This document shows positions 1 through 8,069 of a DNA stretch of 64,000 nt, one piece after another. The stretch is from UBA1231 sp045123185 (lineage in GTDB: Bacteria > Bacillota_I > Bacilli_A > ML615J-28 > CAG-313), in contig JBGVIL010000086.1 of NCBI GenBank assembly GCA_045123185.1, forward strand, positions 14,469 to 78,468. Direction: 5' to 3'. The translations under genes were made by a program, and so were the position numbers. The notes below the pieces were generated by a model. The model had not been told where the DNA came from. It did no database searches and saw only the letters and a list, made by a program, of their open reading frames with translations. Numbering within the stretch: position 1 is the stretch's first letter; each line of letters begins with the position of its first letter.

Positions 1-1
1 T

Positions 2-70
2 GATAAAAGAATAAAAAATGATATAATTAATGATTTTAATGATATTTTAACATTATTAAAAAATGAGTGA
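2..70 (+). CDS. C-terminal end of an upstream gene (partial)
   Basis: An open frame runs from the window edge to TGA at 68-70 and overlaps the next start in an ATGAGTGA arrangement, as at many junctions here. Only about 22 residues are visible (ending LLKNE), so no function can be given. Confidence 0.55.
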   Translation, partial: DKRIKNDIINDFNDILTLLKNE

Positions 71-956
71 TATTAAATTATTAGAGAAGATACAAAATTT
101 TAAAGAAAAACACTGTTATCAATATCAGAAAAGATTAGATACATATGAAGAAGATAAAAGAATATTAGGGTGGGATGATGATTTTATATCTAATATAAAT
201 TTAGATGATTTTGAATTTAAAATGTCAACTTCTGATGATGATAAAAAAATCGCTAAAGATTTTATTGTTAGATATGAATGGTTAGAATCACTATCTCAAT
301 TTAATACACATTACTTTTTCGCTTATTATAGAGGTGTTTTAGGTGGCGTATTAATATTTTCTCAACCTAACGCTTTTAGTAAGTTAATGGGTGAAGATAC
401 TAAACATATAGAACGTTTGTTAAGTAGAGGTGCTTGCGCTTCTTGGACACCTAAAAATCTTGCTAGTAAGTTTATATCTTGGTCTATAAAATGGATGGTT
501 GAAAATACACAATATCGTTTATTTACTGCTTATTCTGATTTAAGTGCTAATGAAAGGGGTATTATATATAAGAGTTTAAATTGGTATTATTTAGGTAGAG
601 GTAGTGGGACAAGTGTCAGATGTATAAATCCATATAACCCAAATGTTATTATATCTGATAGAGCATTTCGTGCTAGGTCAATGTATAAACGATATGCAAA
701 AGATTTAGGTATTGAATGGCAAAAGAATTGGAATAATGACCAATCAGTATTATGGGAAAATATTCCAGATGATATTGAAAAACAATTGAGAGATTATTCA
801 AAAGAAATGTATAATAAATCAACAAAAATATATTTCCCTAAAAAACGTAAATGGGCATTTGTTTTAGGTAGAGATAAAAGAGAAACGAAAAGGTTAAGAA
901 AAGAATTTGAAGAAAGAAATAAAATATATCCATATCCAAAAGAAAATAGTGAATAA
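63..956 (+). CDS. Mom-like GNAT acyltransferase (putative DNA modification)
   Basis: 297 aa. The middle (residues about 85-190) reads like the GNAT core of phage Mu Mom-type proteins: FFAYYRGVLGGVLIF, LSRGACASWTPKNLASKFISW, then AYSDLSANERGIIYKSLNW. In Mom the equivalent segments form the acyl-CoA fold and the family modifies adenine to evade restriction. Lys/Arg-rich N- and C-terminal extensions could contact DNA. It overlaps the preceding gene by 8 nt and is followed immediately by a P-loop kinase. Assignment rests on recalled motif resemblance; another GNAT activity is possible. Confidence 0.55.
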   Translation: MSDIKLLEKIQNFKEKHCYQYQKRLDTYEEDKRILGWDDDFISNINLDDFEFKMSTSDDDKKIAKDFIVRYEWLESLSQFNTHYFFAYYRGVLGGVLIFSQPNAFSKLMGEDTKHIERLLSRGACASWTPKNLASKFISWSIKWMVENTQYRLFTAYSDLSANERGIIYKSLNWYYLGRGSGTSVRCINPYNPNVIISDRAFRARSMYKRYAKDLGIEWQKNWNNDQSVLWENIPDDIEKQLRDYSKEMYNKSTKIYFPKKRKWAFVLGRDKRETKRLRKEFEERNKIYPYPKENSE

Positions 957-957
957 T

Positions 958-1494
958 ATGAAAGAAAAACCAATTGTTATAAATTTATTAGGTGGACCGT
1001 GTACTGGTAAAAGCACCTTAGCAGCCGACTTATTTTCAACACTTAAGAAAATGGGTATTGAATGTGAATTAGTTATGGAATATGCTAAAGATAAGGTTTG
1101 GGAAGAATCATATCATACTTTAGATAATCAAATATATGTATTTGGTAAACAATTACATAGAATGTGGAGATTAATAGGTAAAGTTGATGTTATTATTACT
1201 GATTCACCACTATTGTTATCAATATTATATGATAAAAAGAAGAATAAAACATTTAGAAAACTTGTTTTAGAACAATATTGTGGATTTAAAAACATAACAT
1301 ATTTTATTGAAAGAAGTTTTGATTATAATGAAAATGGTAGGTATCAAAATGAGGATGAAGCAAAAAAATTAGATAATGAATTATTGAAATTGTTGGAATC
1401 AAATGATGTTGATTTTTTCTTTGGTAAAAATGATGATGAACTAAGAGAAAGAATAATTGAAAATACAATCCTTACATTAGAATATACAAAATAA
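958..1494 (+). CDS. P-loop nucleotide kinase-like protein (AAA_28 type)
   Basis: 178 aa from ATG 958, two bases after the upstream stop; an earlier in-frame ATG at 907 would overlap the upstream gene by 50 nt and adds residues before the hydrophobic first strand. Walker A is GGPCTGKST near the N-terminus; IITDSPLLLS in the middle fits Walker B or a substrate loop. The arrangement resembles the AAA_28/NadR-like kinase family found in many phages, which phosphorylates small nucleosides or nucleotides. The substrate cannot be read from sequence. Confidence 0.7.
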   Translation: MKEKPIVINLLGGPCTGKSTLAADLFSTLKKMGIECELVMEYAKDKVWEESYHTLDNQIYVFGKQLHRMWRLIGKVDVIITDSPLLLSILYDKKKNKTFRKLVLEQYCGFKNITYFIERSFDYNENGRYQNEDEAKKLDNELLKLLESNDVDFFFGKNDDELRERIIENTILTLEYTK

Positions 1495-1508
1495 AAAATT
1501 ATTGTTAT

Positions 1509-2183
1509 ATGGAAAAAATTGAAAAAGATTTTAAATTATTTGCAAAAGATAAATTAAATATATCATCATTATTAATTGATGATATTAATAATAAAACAAA
1601 TATTAATACTTTAACTCCAGTAGTATTGGAAGAACGAAAATTACAAGCAACTGCTGTTGATATTTATTCTCGTTTATTATTTGATAGAATTATTTACATG
1701 GGTCATGAATTTACTCCAGAGACATGTAATTTAATTGTTGCACAATTGTTATATTTAAATTCATTAGATAATAGAGATATTAATATATATATTAATTCAC
1801 CTGGAGGTTCTGTTTTAGATGGGTTAGCAATTATAGATACTATGGATTTTATTGATAGTAATGTATCAACATCTTGCATTGGTATGGCTGCTAGTATGGG
1901 TGCTGTTTTATTATCACATGGTGAAAAAGGTAAACGATTTATTTTACCACATAGTAGAGTAATGATTCATCAAGTATCATCGGCAAATAGAGGTACATAT
2001 TCAGATATGAAAATTGAAATGGAACAAACATTAAGATGTAGAAATGATGTTTATTCTATTTTAGCAAATAATATGGGTAAAACATTTGAAGAAGTTGAAC
2101 AATTATGTGATAGAAATAATTGGTTTATTGGTCAAGAAGCAATTGATTTAGGTATATGTGATTCTTTATTGATTAAAAAGTAA
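1509..2183 (+). CDS. clpP: ATP-dependent Clp protease proteolytic subunit
   Basis: 224 aa, normal to slightly long for ClpP. The nucleophile motif GMAASMGA (Ser about residue 122), the catalytic His motif LPHSRVMIHQ and the oxyanion segment INSPGGSV are all present, so it should be an active serine peptidase of the 14-mer barrel. The first ~35 residues are extra and could be a propeptide. No Clp ATPase lies nearby, so it may use the host unfoldase or one encoded elsewhere. Phage ClpP proteins commonly act in prohead maturation or in remodelling the host proteome. Confidence 0.93.
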   Translation: MEKIEKDFKLFAKDKLNISSLLIDDINNKTNINTLTPVVLEERKLQATAVDIYSRLLFDRIIYMGHEFTPETCNLIVAQLLYLNSLDNRDINIYINSPGGSVLDGLAIIDTMDFIDSNVSTSCIGMAASMGAVLLSHGEKGKRFILPHSRVMIHQVSSANRGTYSDMKIEMEQTLRCRNDVYSILANNMGKTFEEVEQLCDRNNWFIGQEAIDLGICDSLLIKK

Positions 2184-2191
2184 AAAAATAT

Positions 2192-2228
2192 AAGTGGTAA
2201 GTTAAAAATTCTTATCACTTTTTTTGTT
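2192..2228 (+). terminator. Intrinsic terminator after clpP
   Basis: AAGTGGTAAG / CTTATCACTT stem (one G-T pair) followed by a T-run closes the first visible operon. Confidence 0.8.
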
Positions 2229-2260
2229 TTTTTAATATTTTTTATATATTTTTGTAATTG
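2223..2260 (+). promoter_or_regulatory. Bacteroidetes-type promoter
   Basis: TATATATTTTTGTAAT just upstream of the 2277 gene matches the TAnnTTTG -7 element; the T/TTTG-rich stretch before it supplies the -33 region. Confidence 0.5.
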
Positions 2261-2276
2261 AGATAACAATAATGTT

Positions 2277-2540
2277 ATGGAAAAAGAAGAACAAATAATG
2301 ATATGTGAATGTTCATCAGTTGAACATCAGATTGTTTTTAGTAAATTTGAAGATGATGATTTTGTATATTGTATGATTCATTTAAAGAAATTATCATTTT
2401 TTAAAAGATTAATACATGGAATTAAATATATTTTTGGTTACAAGTGTAGATATGGTGATTTTGAAGAGTTTATGCTTGGTAAGAAAAATATTAATAAATT
2501 AAAAGAAATTATAAATTTAATAGAAAATGGAACAGAATAA
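2277..2540 (+). CDS. Hypothetical protein, 87 aa
   Basis: Not recognised. MICECSS near the start and hydrophobic-basic FFKRLIHGIKYIFGYK in the middle, with acidic flanks. First gene after a terminator and promoter; its 3' end overlaps the next gene by 14 nt, so the two are probably cotranslated. Confidence 0.6.
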   Translation: MEKEEQIMICECSSVEHQIVFSKFEDDDFVYCMIHLKKLSFFKRLIHGIKYIFGYKCRYGDFEEFMLGKKNINKLKEIINLIENGTE

Positions 2541-2952
2541 TAATTTATTTACCCCAGAAGAAAAAAGTGGATTTTCATATTATTTTGCACATCTTTTCGC
2601 TTATAATATGACAGCATTAAATTTAAAATGTTGGAAATGGAAATACTTGTTACATGATTTTGAAAAACCTTGGTTAAAATTATTATGGGGTGATTATCAG
2701 AAGGTGAGAGAATGGCATAGAAAAAACAATAGACACCATTTAACATATAAAAACCCAAATAATATTGATTGGGAAGCAATGATTTTAGATTGGGAATGCT
2801 CTCGTTTCACAAAACAAGATTCACCTAAAACAGCAAGAGAAATGTATGAATATTTCATAACTGTTAGATATGAAAGAGGTGACATTTCAGAAGAAATGAA
2901 AAATAGGATGGAAAATAATATACCACCAATTTTATTTAAATTAAATTTATAA
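2527..2952 (+). CDS. DUF5662-like protein (HD-like)
   Basis: 141 aa. Histidine/aspartate pattern LLHDFEKPW, REWHRKNNRHHLTY and IDWEAMILDWECSR resembles the phage-common DUF5662 family, in which an HD-type metal site is suspected but no reaction is established. An aromatic N-terminal helix (FSYYFAHLFAYNMTALNL) precedes it. The family assignment is from memory of the pattern. Confidence 0.5.
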   Translation: MEQNNNLFTPEEKSGFSYYFAHLFAYNMTALNLKCWKWKYLLHDFEKPWLKLLWGDYQKVREWHRKNNRHHLTYKNPNNIDWEAMILDWECSRFTKQDSPKTAREMYEYFITVRYERGDISEEMKNRMENNIPPILFKLNL

Positions 2953-2955
2953 TTA

Positions 2956-3459
2956 ATGGCAGTACATTATACATTTGATAAGGGTATTACAATTAATGAT
3001 ATTAAGTGTAATACCAATTTTGAAATTAGTAAACCTAATAGAGCAAGATATTATATCATTAAAAAAGATGAAAATAATTGGTTACAAGCGAGTTTAACAA
3101 AGGGTATGGTAGTTTCTACATCTAAAAAGAAAAGTGTTATTGTAGAGGATGAAAATGACATTCCTATTGATTTTTTCATTGGTAGAGGGTATGGTGGTTT
3201 ATTAATACGTGAATTATCATTGATATTTCAATCTAAGTTTTTGACTGATACAAATATTGATGATTTGATTGATATTGAAAATCAAATGAAAAAACGAAAT
3301 GTTGAGAATTTCGGTTTATATGTTACTGATAATGGTAAAATAGTACAAACAAAAGAAGAATGTGAATTAATTAATAAACAACATAATGAAAATATTATTA
3401 ATGACATAAATACTTTAGATTTTTCTTTTGAATTTAATGAAAATGAACTAATTGACTGA
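2956..3459 (+). CDS. Hypothetical protein, 167 aa
   Basis: Not recognised. Mixed alpha/beta composition without signal peptide or membrane segment; the central FFIGRGYGGLLIREL glycine-rich stretch is its most distinctive part. Starts 3 nt after the preceding stop, so it belongs to the same transcript. Confidence 0.6.
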   Translation: MAVHYTFDKGITINDIKCNTNFEISKPNRARYYIIKKDENNWLQASLTKGMVVSTSKKKSVIVEDENDIPIDFFIGRGYGGLLIRELSLIFQSKFLTDTNIDDLIDIENQMKKRNVENFGLYVTDNGKIVQTKEECELINKQHNENIINDINTLDFSFEFNENELID

Positions 3460-3481
3460 TATTTATAATAAAAAAATAAAA

Positions 3482-3928
3482 ATGGTTAATATTGATAGAA
3501 TTATTAGTGAAAATATTAATAAATATATTAGAAAAAATGTTATTAAAGAATCAGAATTTGATTATGTTGAATCAAATCCAACACAAGATTTAATAGAATA
3601 TATTAAAGGTGTTGGTAAGATTAATTTAAGTATTAATAATGATAGATTTGATTTTGAAACAAGAAATTATGATTGGACTTTAATGTATGACATTTCATCA
3701 AATGCGGTTACTGATGAATATCCTAGTTCAGATTACGATGTTCCATCATCAGTTGAAACTAAATATGAAGATGAATGGGATTTTGATTCTTTTGAATTAT
3801 ATTGTTATACTAAAGATGGTGAAGAAGTACCATTTACTGTATCAGAAGAAATAGTGTCAGCATTTAAAACAATATCAAATGTTGATTATGATGGTTATGA
3901 TTATCCTAGTAGTTCAATATATAGATAA
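3482..3928 (+). CDS. Hypothetical acidic protein with conserved-type N-terminal tag
   Basis: About 148 aa from ATG 3482 (a TTG at 3452 would extend it over the upstream stop). Starts with VNIDRIISENINKYIRKN, a short amphipathic Ile/Asn/Lys segment that recurs on otherwise unrelated proteins here (see findings). The rest is acidic and Tyr/Ser-rich (TDEYPSSDYDVPSS, DYDGYDYPSSSIYR). Function unknown. Confidence 0.6.
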   Translation: MVNIDRIISENINKYIRKNVIKESEFDYVESNPTQDLIEYIKGVGKINLSINNDRFDFETRNYDWTLMYDISSNAVTDEYPSSDYDVPSSVETKYEDEWDFDSFELYCYTKDGEEVPFTVSEEIVSAFKTISNVDYDGYDYPSSSIYR

Positions 3929-3952
3929 TAACATATTATAATATAATAACTT

Positions 3953-4078
3953 ATGTGTAATTGTAAGAATAGAAGTAATAGAGGTGGTAATATTAGTAAA
4001 ACATCACCAAGAAGAACATCAGCGAATAATAATGGTTCTATTAGAAGTGGTAGAATTGTTAAAAGAATGATAAAATAA
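3953..4078 (+). CDS. Small basic CxC protein, 41 aa
   Basis: Short ORF starting MCNCKNRSNRGGN and rich in Arg, Asn and Ser. It lies between tightly packed genes and its MCNC start is echoed by the next small gene (MACNCKKK), suggesting a pair of related Cys-motif peptides. Possible nucleic-acid or metal binding is inference only. Confidence 0.5.
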   Translation: MCNCKNRSNRGGNISKTSPRRTSANNNGSIRSGRIVKRMIK

Positions 4079-4105
4079 TAAAATGAAAATAAAACAATAA
4101 TAATT

Positions 4106-4201
4106 ATGGCGTGCAATTGTAAAAAGAAACAAGTAACACCTCAACCAGTTAAAGAAGAAGTAAAGGTTGAAGAAGTTAAACAAGAAGAAACAAAAGAATA
4201 A
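4106..4201 (+). CDS. Small lysine/glutamate peptide with CxC start, 31 aa
   Basis: Starts MACNCKKKQ and continues as a charged Lys/Glu/Val repeat (KEEVKVEEVKQEE), probably helical. Its start echoes the preceding small gene. Function unknown. Confidence 0.45.
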   Translation: MACNCKKKQVTPQPVKEEVKVEEVKQEETKE

Positions 4202-4210
4202 AATTATTTA

Positions 4211-4259
4211 ATGGAGAATTAAAAATAATAAAAAATAATTCTCCATTTTACTTTTTTTT
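4211..4259 (+). terminator. Intrinsic terminator
   Basis: ATGGAGAATT / AATTCTCCAT stem with an AT-rich loop, then TTTTACTTTTTTTT. Confidence 0.75.
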
Positions 4260-4296
4260 ATTTGTATTATATACTTATATTAAATTTTTAAATGAT

Positions 4297-4485
4297 ATGA
4301 ATGAAGTATTAAATACAAGTAATATAATAGTAGATTATAATGAAAACTCAAATGAGTTTAGAATTTCTTTATTTGATAAATATGGACATTATACTGATGA
4401 ATTTTATATGTCTTCATGTCAAATGAGAGATTTGATTAAAGAAGGAAATAATATAGAATTATATTGTAATGATGATGAGTTTTGA
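4297..4485 (+). CDS. Hypothetical protein, 62 aa
   Basis: Not recognised. Acidic, with a beta-like N-terminal half (NIIVDYNENSNEFRISLFD). The last codons overlap the next start by 17 nt. Confidence 0.5.
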   Translation: MNEVLNTSNIIVDYNENSNEFRISLFDKYGHYTDEFYMSSCQMRDLIKEGNNIELYCNDDEF

Positions 4486-4810
4486 AATTAAAAGAGATTT
4501 TATAGAAGAATTATTAAATGCTAATTTTAAAAGATGTACATATACAATCTACAATAAATTAGATGATGAAGGTTATATTGAAACTTTAGAAAAAATAATA
4601 AAAGAACCATTATCTATTGAAGATTTTGAATATCATGATTTTATTTTAGATGAAAAAGAGGCTTTTTTATTAAAAATGAGGAATAAGAATTTTACAGATA
4701 AATTAAAAACAATAAAAAATAGATTTATTTGTAAGCATGGTGTTAAATTAATTGTTGAACATGATAATGGCTTAGTAAGAGTTGTTAAGTTGAAAAGTGT
4801 TATTATATAA
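4469..4810 (+). CDS. Hypothetical protein, 113 aa
   Basis: Not recognised. Charged alpha/beta protein without transmembrane segments; cotranslated with the 62-aa gene and followed by a terminator. Confidence 0.5.
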   Translation: MMMSFEIKRDFIEELLNANFKRCTYTIYNKLDDEGYIETLEKIIKEPLSIEDFEYHDFILDEKEAFLLKMRNKNFTDKLKTIKNRFICKHGVKLIVEHDNGLVRVVKLKSVII

Positions 4811-4814
4811 TAAT

Positions 4815-4844
4815 AAAAGGTGACTAAAAATAGTCACCTTTTTT
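4815..4844. terminator. Bidirectional terminator between convergent genes
   Basis: AAAAGGTGACTA / TAGTCACCTTTT is nearly perfect and flanked by A and T runs, so it can end transcription from both the plus-strand gene at 4469 and the minus-strand gene at 4852. Confidence 0.8.
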
Positions 4845-4851
4845 AATGTAA

Positions 4852-5163
4852 TTAAAAGAAAGGATTATCTTTTAACGAGAGCAGAATATTTTCATATTTA
4901 TTACATGTGTTTATAAAATTGTTTATATCTTCATTTGATAATTTAAACCATTCATTTAATAAATTTTTATCATGAAAATGACGATGTAACATTTTTTCTA
5001 ATTTATAAGGGTATTTTGTTTCAAAATAATTACGAATGTAAAGTTCATTAGAAGAACCTGTTTGTAATTCTTTTTTTCTATTTTCTATATCTTTTTTCTT
5101 TGTCACACCTATTTTACAGATATTATCATCATCAATATTACTAATTAAATAAACAAATGCCAT
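4852..5163 (-). CDS. GIY-YIG superfamily nuclease (T5orf172/Mug113-like)
   Basis: 103 aa on the minus strand, one of only two minus-strand genes I accept. The start AFVYLISN gives the Y-[LI] strand of GIY-YIG proteins, followed by KIGVTKKK, RKKELQTGSSNELYIR and the acidic FETKYPYKLEKMLHRHF, the order seen in the T5orf172/Mug113 branch. Such stand-alone domains are often mobile endonucleases in phages. It sits alone between two plus-strand operons with its own terminator, as for a late insertion. Confidence 0.75.
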   Translation of the reverse strand: MAFVYLISNIDDDNICKIGVTKKKDIENRKKELQTGSSNELYIRNYFETKYPYKLEKMLHRHFHDKNLLNEWFKLSNEDINNFINTCNKYENILLSLKDNPFF

Positions 5164-5294
5164 GTTTAATCATTTATTAAAAAATAATAAATATTTTATA
5201 TATTTAAACAGTTAAATGAACTAAAAAATATATTTATATTAAAAATAATTAATCATTATTTTTATAATGATATATAAAAAACTTTTTAGTTAAA

Positions 5295-7961
5295 ATGGCT
5301 GAAAATAAAAATAAAGTTAGACATGTCTTACATAGAAGAAGTAATGTTTCTACACCAAAAGAAATTAATATTGAACGTACTACATTACAAGTAAATGAAC
5401 CTAAAGCACCACAATCAACTGCAATAGAATATGGTGAAATTGCTGTTAATTATGGTGATGGTAATGAAGCATTATTTATTAGAAATTCTTCAGATGAAAT
5501 TGTACAATTAAATTCAATTAAAAATATTCGTTATGATGGCTCAATTGATTCTAGTTTAAACCAATATCTTGATGAAAGATATGTAAATAGAAGTGGTGAT
5601 ACTATTTATGGTGATATTACAATCACAGCACAAGAAGGCTATGGTGATGACCCAAAATTTAAATATGATGGTTCTAAATTTGAAGTTATTAGTGATAATT
5701 TAAATATGGATATCAAGGAATCATCTATTGATAGTGAAAATATGGTATTAACAGTAAAGGGTTCGTCAAATAAAAATTGTGATGGTTCTTTTAAATTTAA
5801 TGCTGATAATGTTGGTATTGATATTTCTTGTAATAAAGGTGAAATAATTAGCGGTAATTCTGAATTAACGATTCATGGTGAATATACAGAAACTGTAAAT
5901 GGCTCAACAATATTGGTTTATAATGATGATTATAAAGAAGTTATTACTGATGGTAATGTTATTAAACAAACTATAATTAATGAAAATGGTATTAAAGAAT
6001 CAATAACTGGAAATGTAGAAAACACAATTAATGGTACTTTAACAGAAAGTGTAACAAATAATGTTATACAAAATTATAATAAAAATTATACACTTAATGT
6101 AGGTGCTAATAATAATTGTAGTGATGTATTATTAGTTAATGCACAAAAAGTAAATATTGAAGGTAATTGTGATATTGATGTTCATTCTAATACTAAAGTT
6201 AATATTAGTGGTAATAATGAGGTTAATGTTAATAGTAAAAAAATAAACGTTGATGCATCTAATGAAGTAATAATAAGTGGTGTCAATAAAGTACAAGTTA
6301 TTTCTAATTTAGTTGATATTGATGGTACTGAAACTACAATGGATGGTGATAATCTTCATGTACATTATAAAAATATTAATTTAAGTGGTGATACGAAAGT
6401 ATATATCAAAACTCCATTATTAGATGTTGATGCAATAGAAACAACTATTGACGGTAATAAGATAAGTATTAATGTAAATGAATATAATTTAAGTGGTGCT
6501 GTTACAAACATGGAAGGTACAACACTTAATGTTGATTATGATAATTTGAATAAAACAATAACTAATGAAGTTGAAAACATTACAAATTTATCAACAACAG
6601 CAATTACTAACCATACAGAAGGTGATACTTGGATTATTGATTATGATAATTTAACAATTAACGGTGGTACTACTACTATGAATGGTGACACACTTAATGA
6701 AAATTATACTACTATTAATAGAGTTGCAACAACAATTAATAACACAGCAACAACTGAAAATAATTATGTTGATACAACTAATTTCTATGGTGATGTAAAC
6801 ATTCAAAATGATTTTCATGTAAGTGGTGATTCAATTTTTGAAGGTGATGTTAATATTAAAGAAAACTTAACAGTAAGTGGTGATACAAATATTAGTGGTG
6901 ATACTAAAATTTGGGGTGATTTAATATTAAATCCAAATAAATCATTTGATGGTAAGTTAAAATACCCATTGAATTTTAAAATTGCAACTTCTGCAACCAA
7001 AACAAATAGTGCTACTTTAATAGCATCAGTAAAAGGGTTGAAGTATAATAATTCAAATTCTGAAGGTTATACTACTGAAATAGGTAGTGAAACAGACCCA
7101 TTAGTAACAAAAGGTTATGTTGATGATGTTTTTGAAAATATTTTAGATGATAAAAAAATCACAACAGCAATTGATTCATTTAAAGAATTACAAGAAGTAT
7201 TAGGTGTTACTAATAATGGTGATATTACAAGTACTACTTATAATACAGTTGTTAGTGGTATTAACGCAAAAGTTAATAGAAGTGGTGACACAATGACTGG
7301 TACTTTGAAAATTGGTTCAGATGGTGTAACAATTACAACTAGTGGTACAATTAATACAAAAAGTAACATTACATCAAATGGTGCTATTAGTGCAAAAAAT
7401 AATATTTCTACAGAATCTAAATTTGTTGGTGATTTAAATAACACATTATCATTTACTAGCGGTACATTTAGCGCAAAATCATTTAATAATAATACTAATG
7501 TTAGTGTTAAGATTCCTACTGATATTTCACATTTGTCATGTGATGCTGAACCATCATCTTGGACAGTATTTGATAAACGTTATGTAAATGTTAGTGGTGA
7601 TACAATGAGTGGTGATTTAACTGTTGGTACTGGTACTACAAAAGTTACAATTAGTACAAATGGTACAATTGATGCAACAAGTTCAATTTATTCATCAGAT
7701 AAAAAATTAAAAAAGAATATTAAATCAGTATCAAATAAAGATATTGAAGCAGTATCTAAAATTGATTTGAAATCTTATAAATTTATTAATGATGAATCTG
7801 AAAGAGAAAGATATGGTGTAATAGCACAAGATTTGGAAAAAGTTGGTTTGAACAATTTAGTTGTTGAAACTGATGATAAAAAAGGTGTTGATTATATTTC
7901 TTTCTTAATTTTGAAGATTGCTCAACTTGAAAAGAGAATTGAAGAATTAGAAAAAAGATAA
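5295..7961 (+). CDS. Tail fibre / receptor-binding protein with S74 intramolecular chaperone
   Basis: 888 aa. The N-terminal ~80 residues (IEYGEIAVNYGDGNEALFIRN) look like a virion-attachment domain of Bacteroidetes phage fibres. Residues about 90-770 are repetitive beta-structure with many SGDT, GDVNI and GTTTM repeats, as in trimeric beta-helical shafts. The C-terminal ~90 residues are a peptidase_S74 chaperone: SSDKKLKKNIKSV, YGVIAQDLEKVG, VDYISFLILKIAQLEKRIEELEKR. In that family the chaperone trimerises the fibre and cleaves itself off at the Ser before DKKLKKNI. Has its own upstream AT-rich region and downstream terminator. Confidence 0.92.
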   Translation: MAENKNKVRHVLHRRSNVSTPKEINIERTTLQVNEPKAPQSTAIEYGEIAVNYGDGNEALFIRNSSDEIVQLNSIKNIRYDGSIDSSLNQYLDERYVNRSGDTIYGDITITAQEGYGDDPKFKYDGSKFEVISDNLNMDIKESSIDSENMVLTVKGSSNKNCDGSFKFNADNVGIDISCNKGEIISGNSELTIHGEYTETVNGSTILVYNDDYKEVITDGNVIKQTIINENGIKESITGNVENTINGTLTESVTNNVIQNYNKNYTLNVGANNNCSDVLLVNAQKVNIEGNCDIDVHSNTKVNISGNNEVNVNSKKINVDASNEVIISGVNKVQVISNLVDIDGTETTMDGDNLHVHYKNINLSGDTKVYIKTPLLDVDAIETTIDGNKISINVNEYNLSGAVTNMEGTTLNVDYDNLNKTITNEVENITNLSTTAITNHTEGDTWIIDYDNLTINGGTTTMNGDTLNENYTTINRVATTINNTATTENNYVDTTNFYGDVNIQNDFHVSGDSIFEGDVNIKENLTVSGDTNISGDTKIWGDLILNPNKSFDGKLKYPLNFKIATSATKTNSATLIASVKGLKYNNSNSEGYTTEIGSETDPLVTKGYVDDVFENILDDKKITTAIDSFKELQEVLGVTNNGDITSTTYNTVVSGINAKVNRSGDTMTGTLKIGSDGVTITTSGTINTKSNITSNGAISAKNNISTESKFVGDLNNTLSFTSGTFSAKSFNNNTNVSVKIPTDISHLSCDAEPSSWTVFDKRYVNVSGDTMSGDLTVGTGTTKVTISTNGTIDATSSIYSSDKKLKKNIKSVSNKDIEAVSKIDLKSYKFINDESERERYGVIAQDLEKVGLNNLVVETDDKKGVDYISFLILKIAQLEKRIEELEKR

Positions 7962-7989
7962 AAAATATAAAAATATTAATTTTTTTTTT

Positions 7990-8023
7990 AAGGAATGACT
8001 AAAAAAAGTCATTCCTTTTTTTG
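7990..8023 (+). terminator. Intrinsic terminator after the tail fibre
   Basis: AAGGAATGACT / AGTCATTCCTT stem followed by T7. Confidence 0.85.
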
Positions 8024-8053
8024 TTTTTTTAAGAAAAAATATATACTTTTGCA
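8023..8053 (+). promoter_or_regulatory. Bacteroidetes-type promoter
   Basis: TTTG at the end of the terminator T-run and ATATATACTTTTGCATTA before the 8070 gene fit the -33/-7 spacing of the Bacteroidetes consensus. Confidence 0.65.
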
Positions 8054-8069
8054 TTAAAGAATTAAAGAT

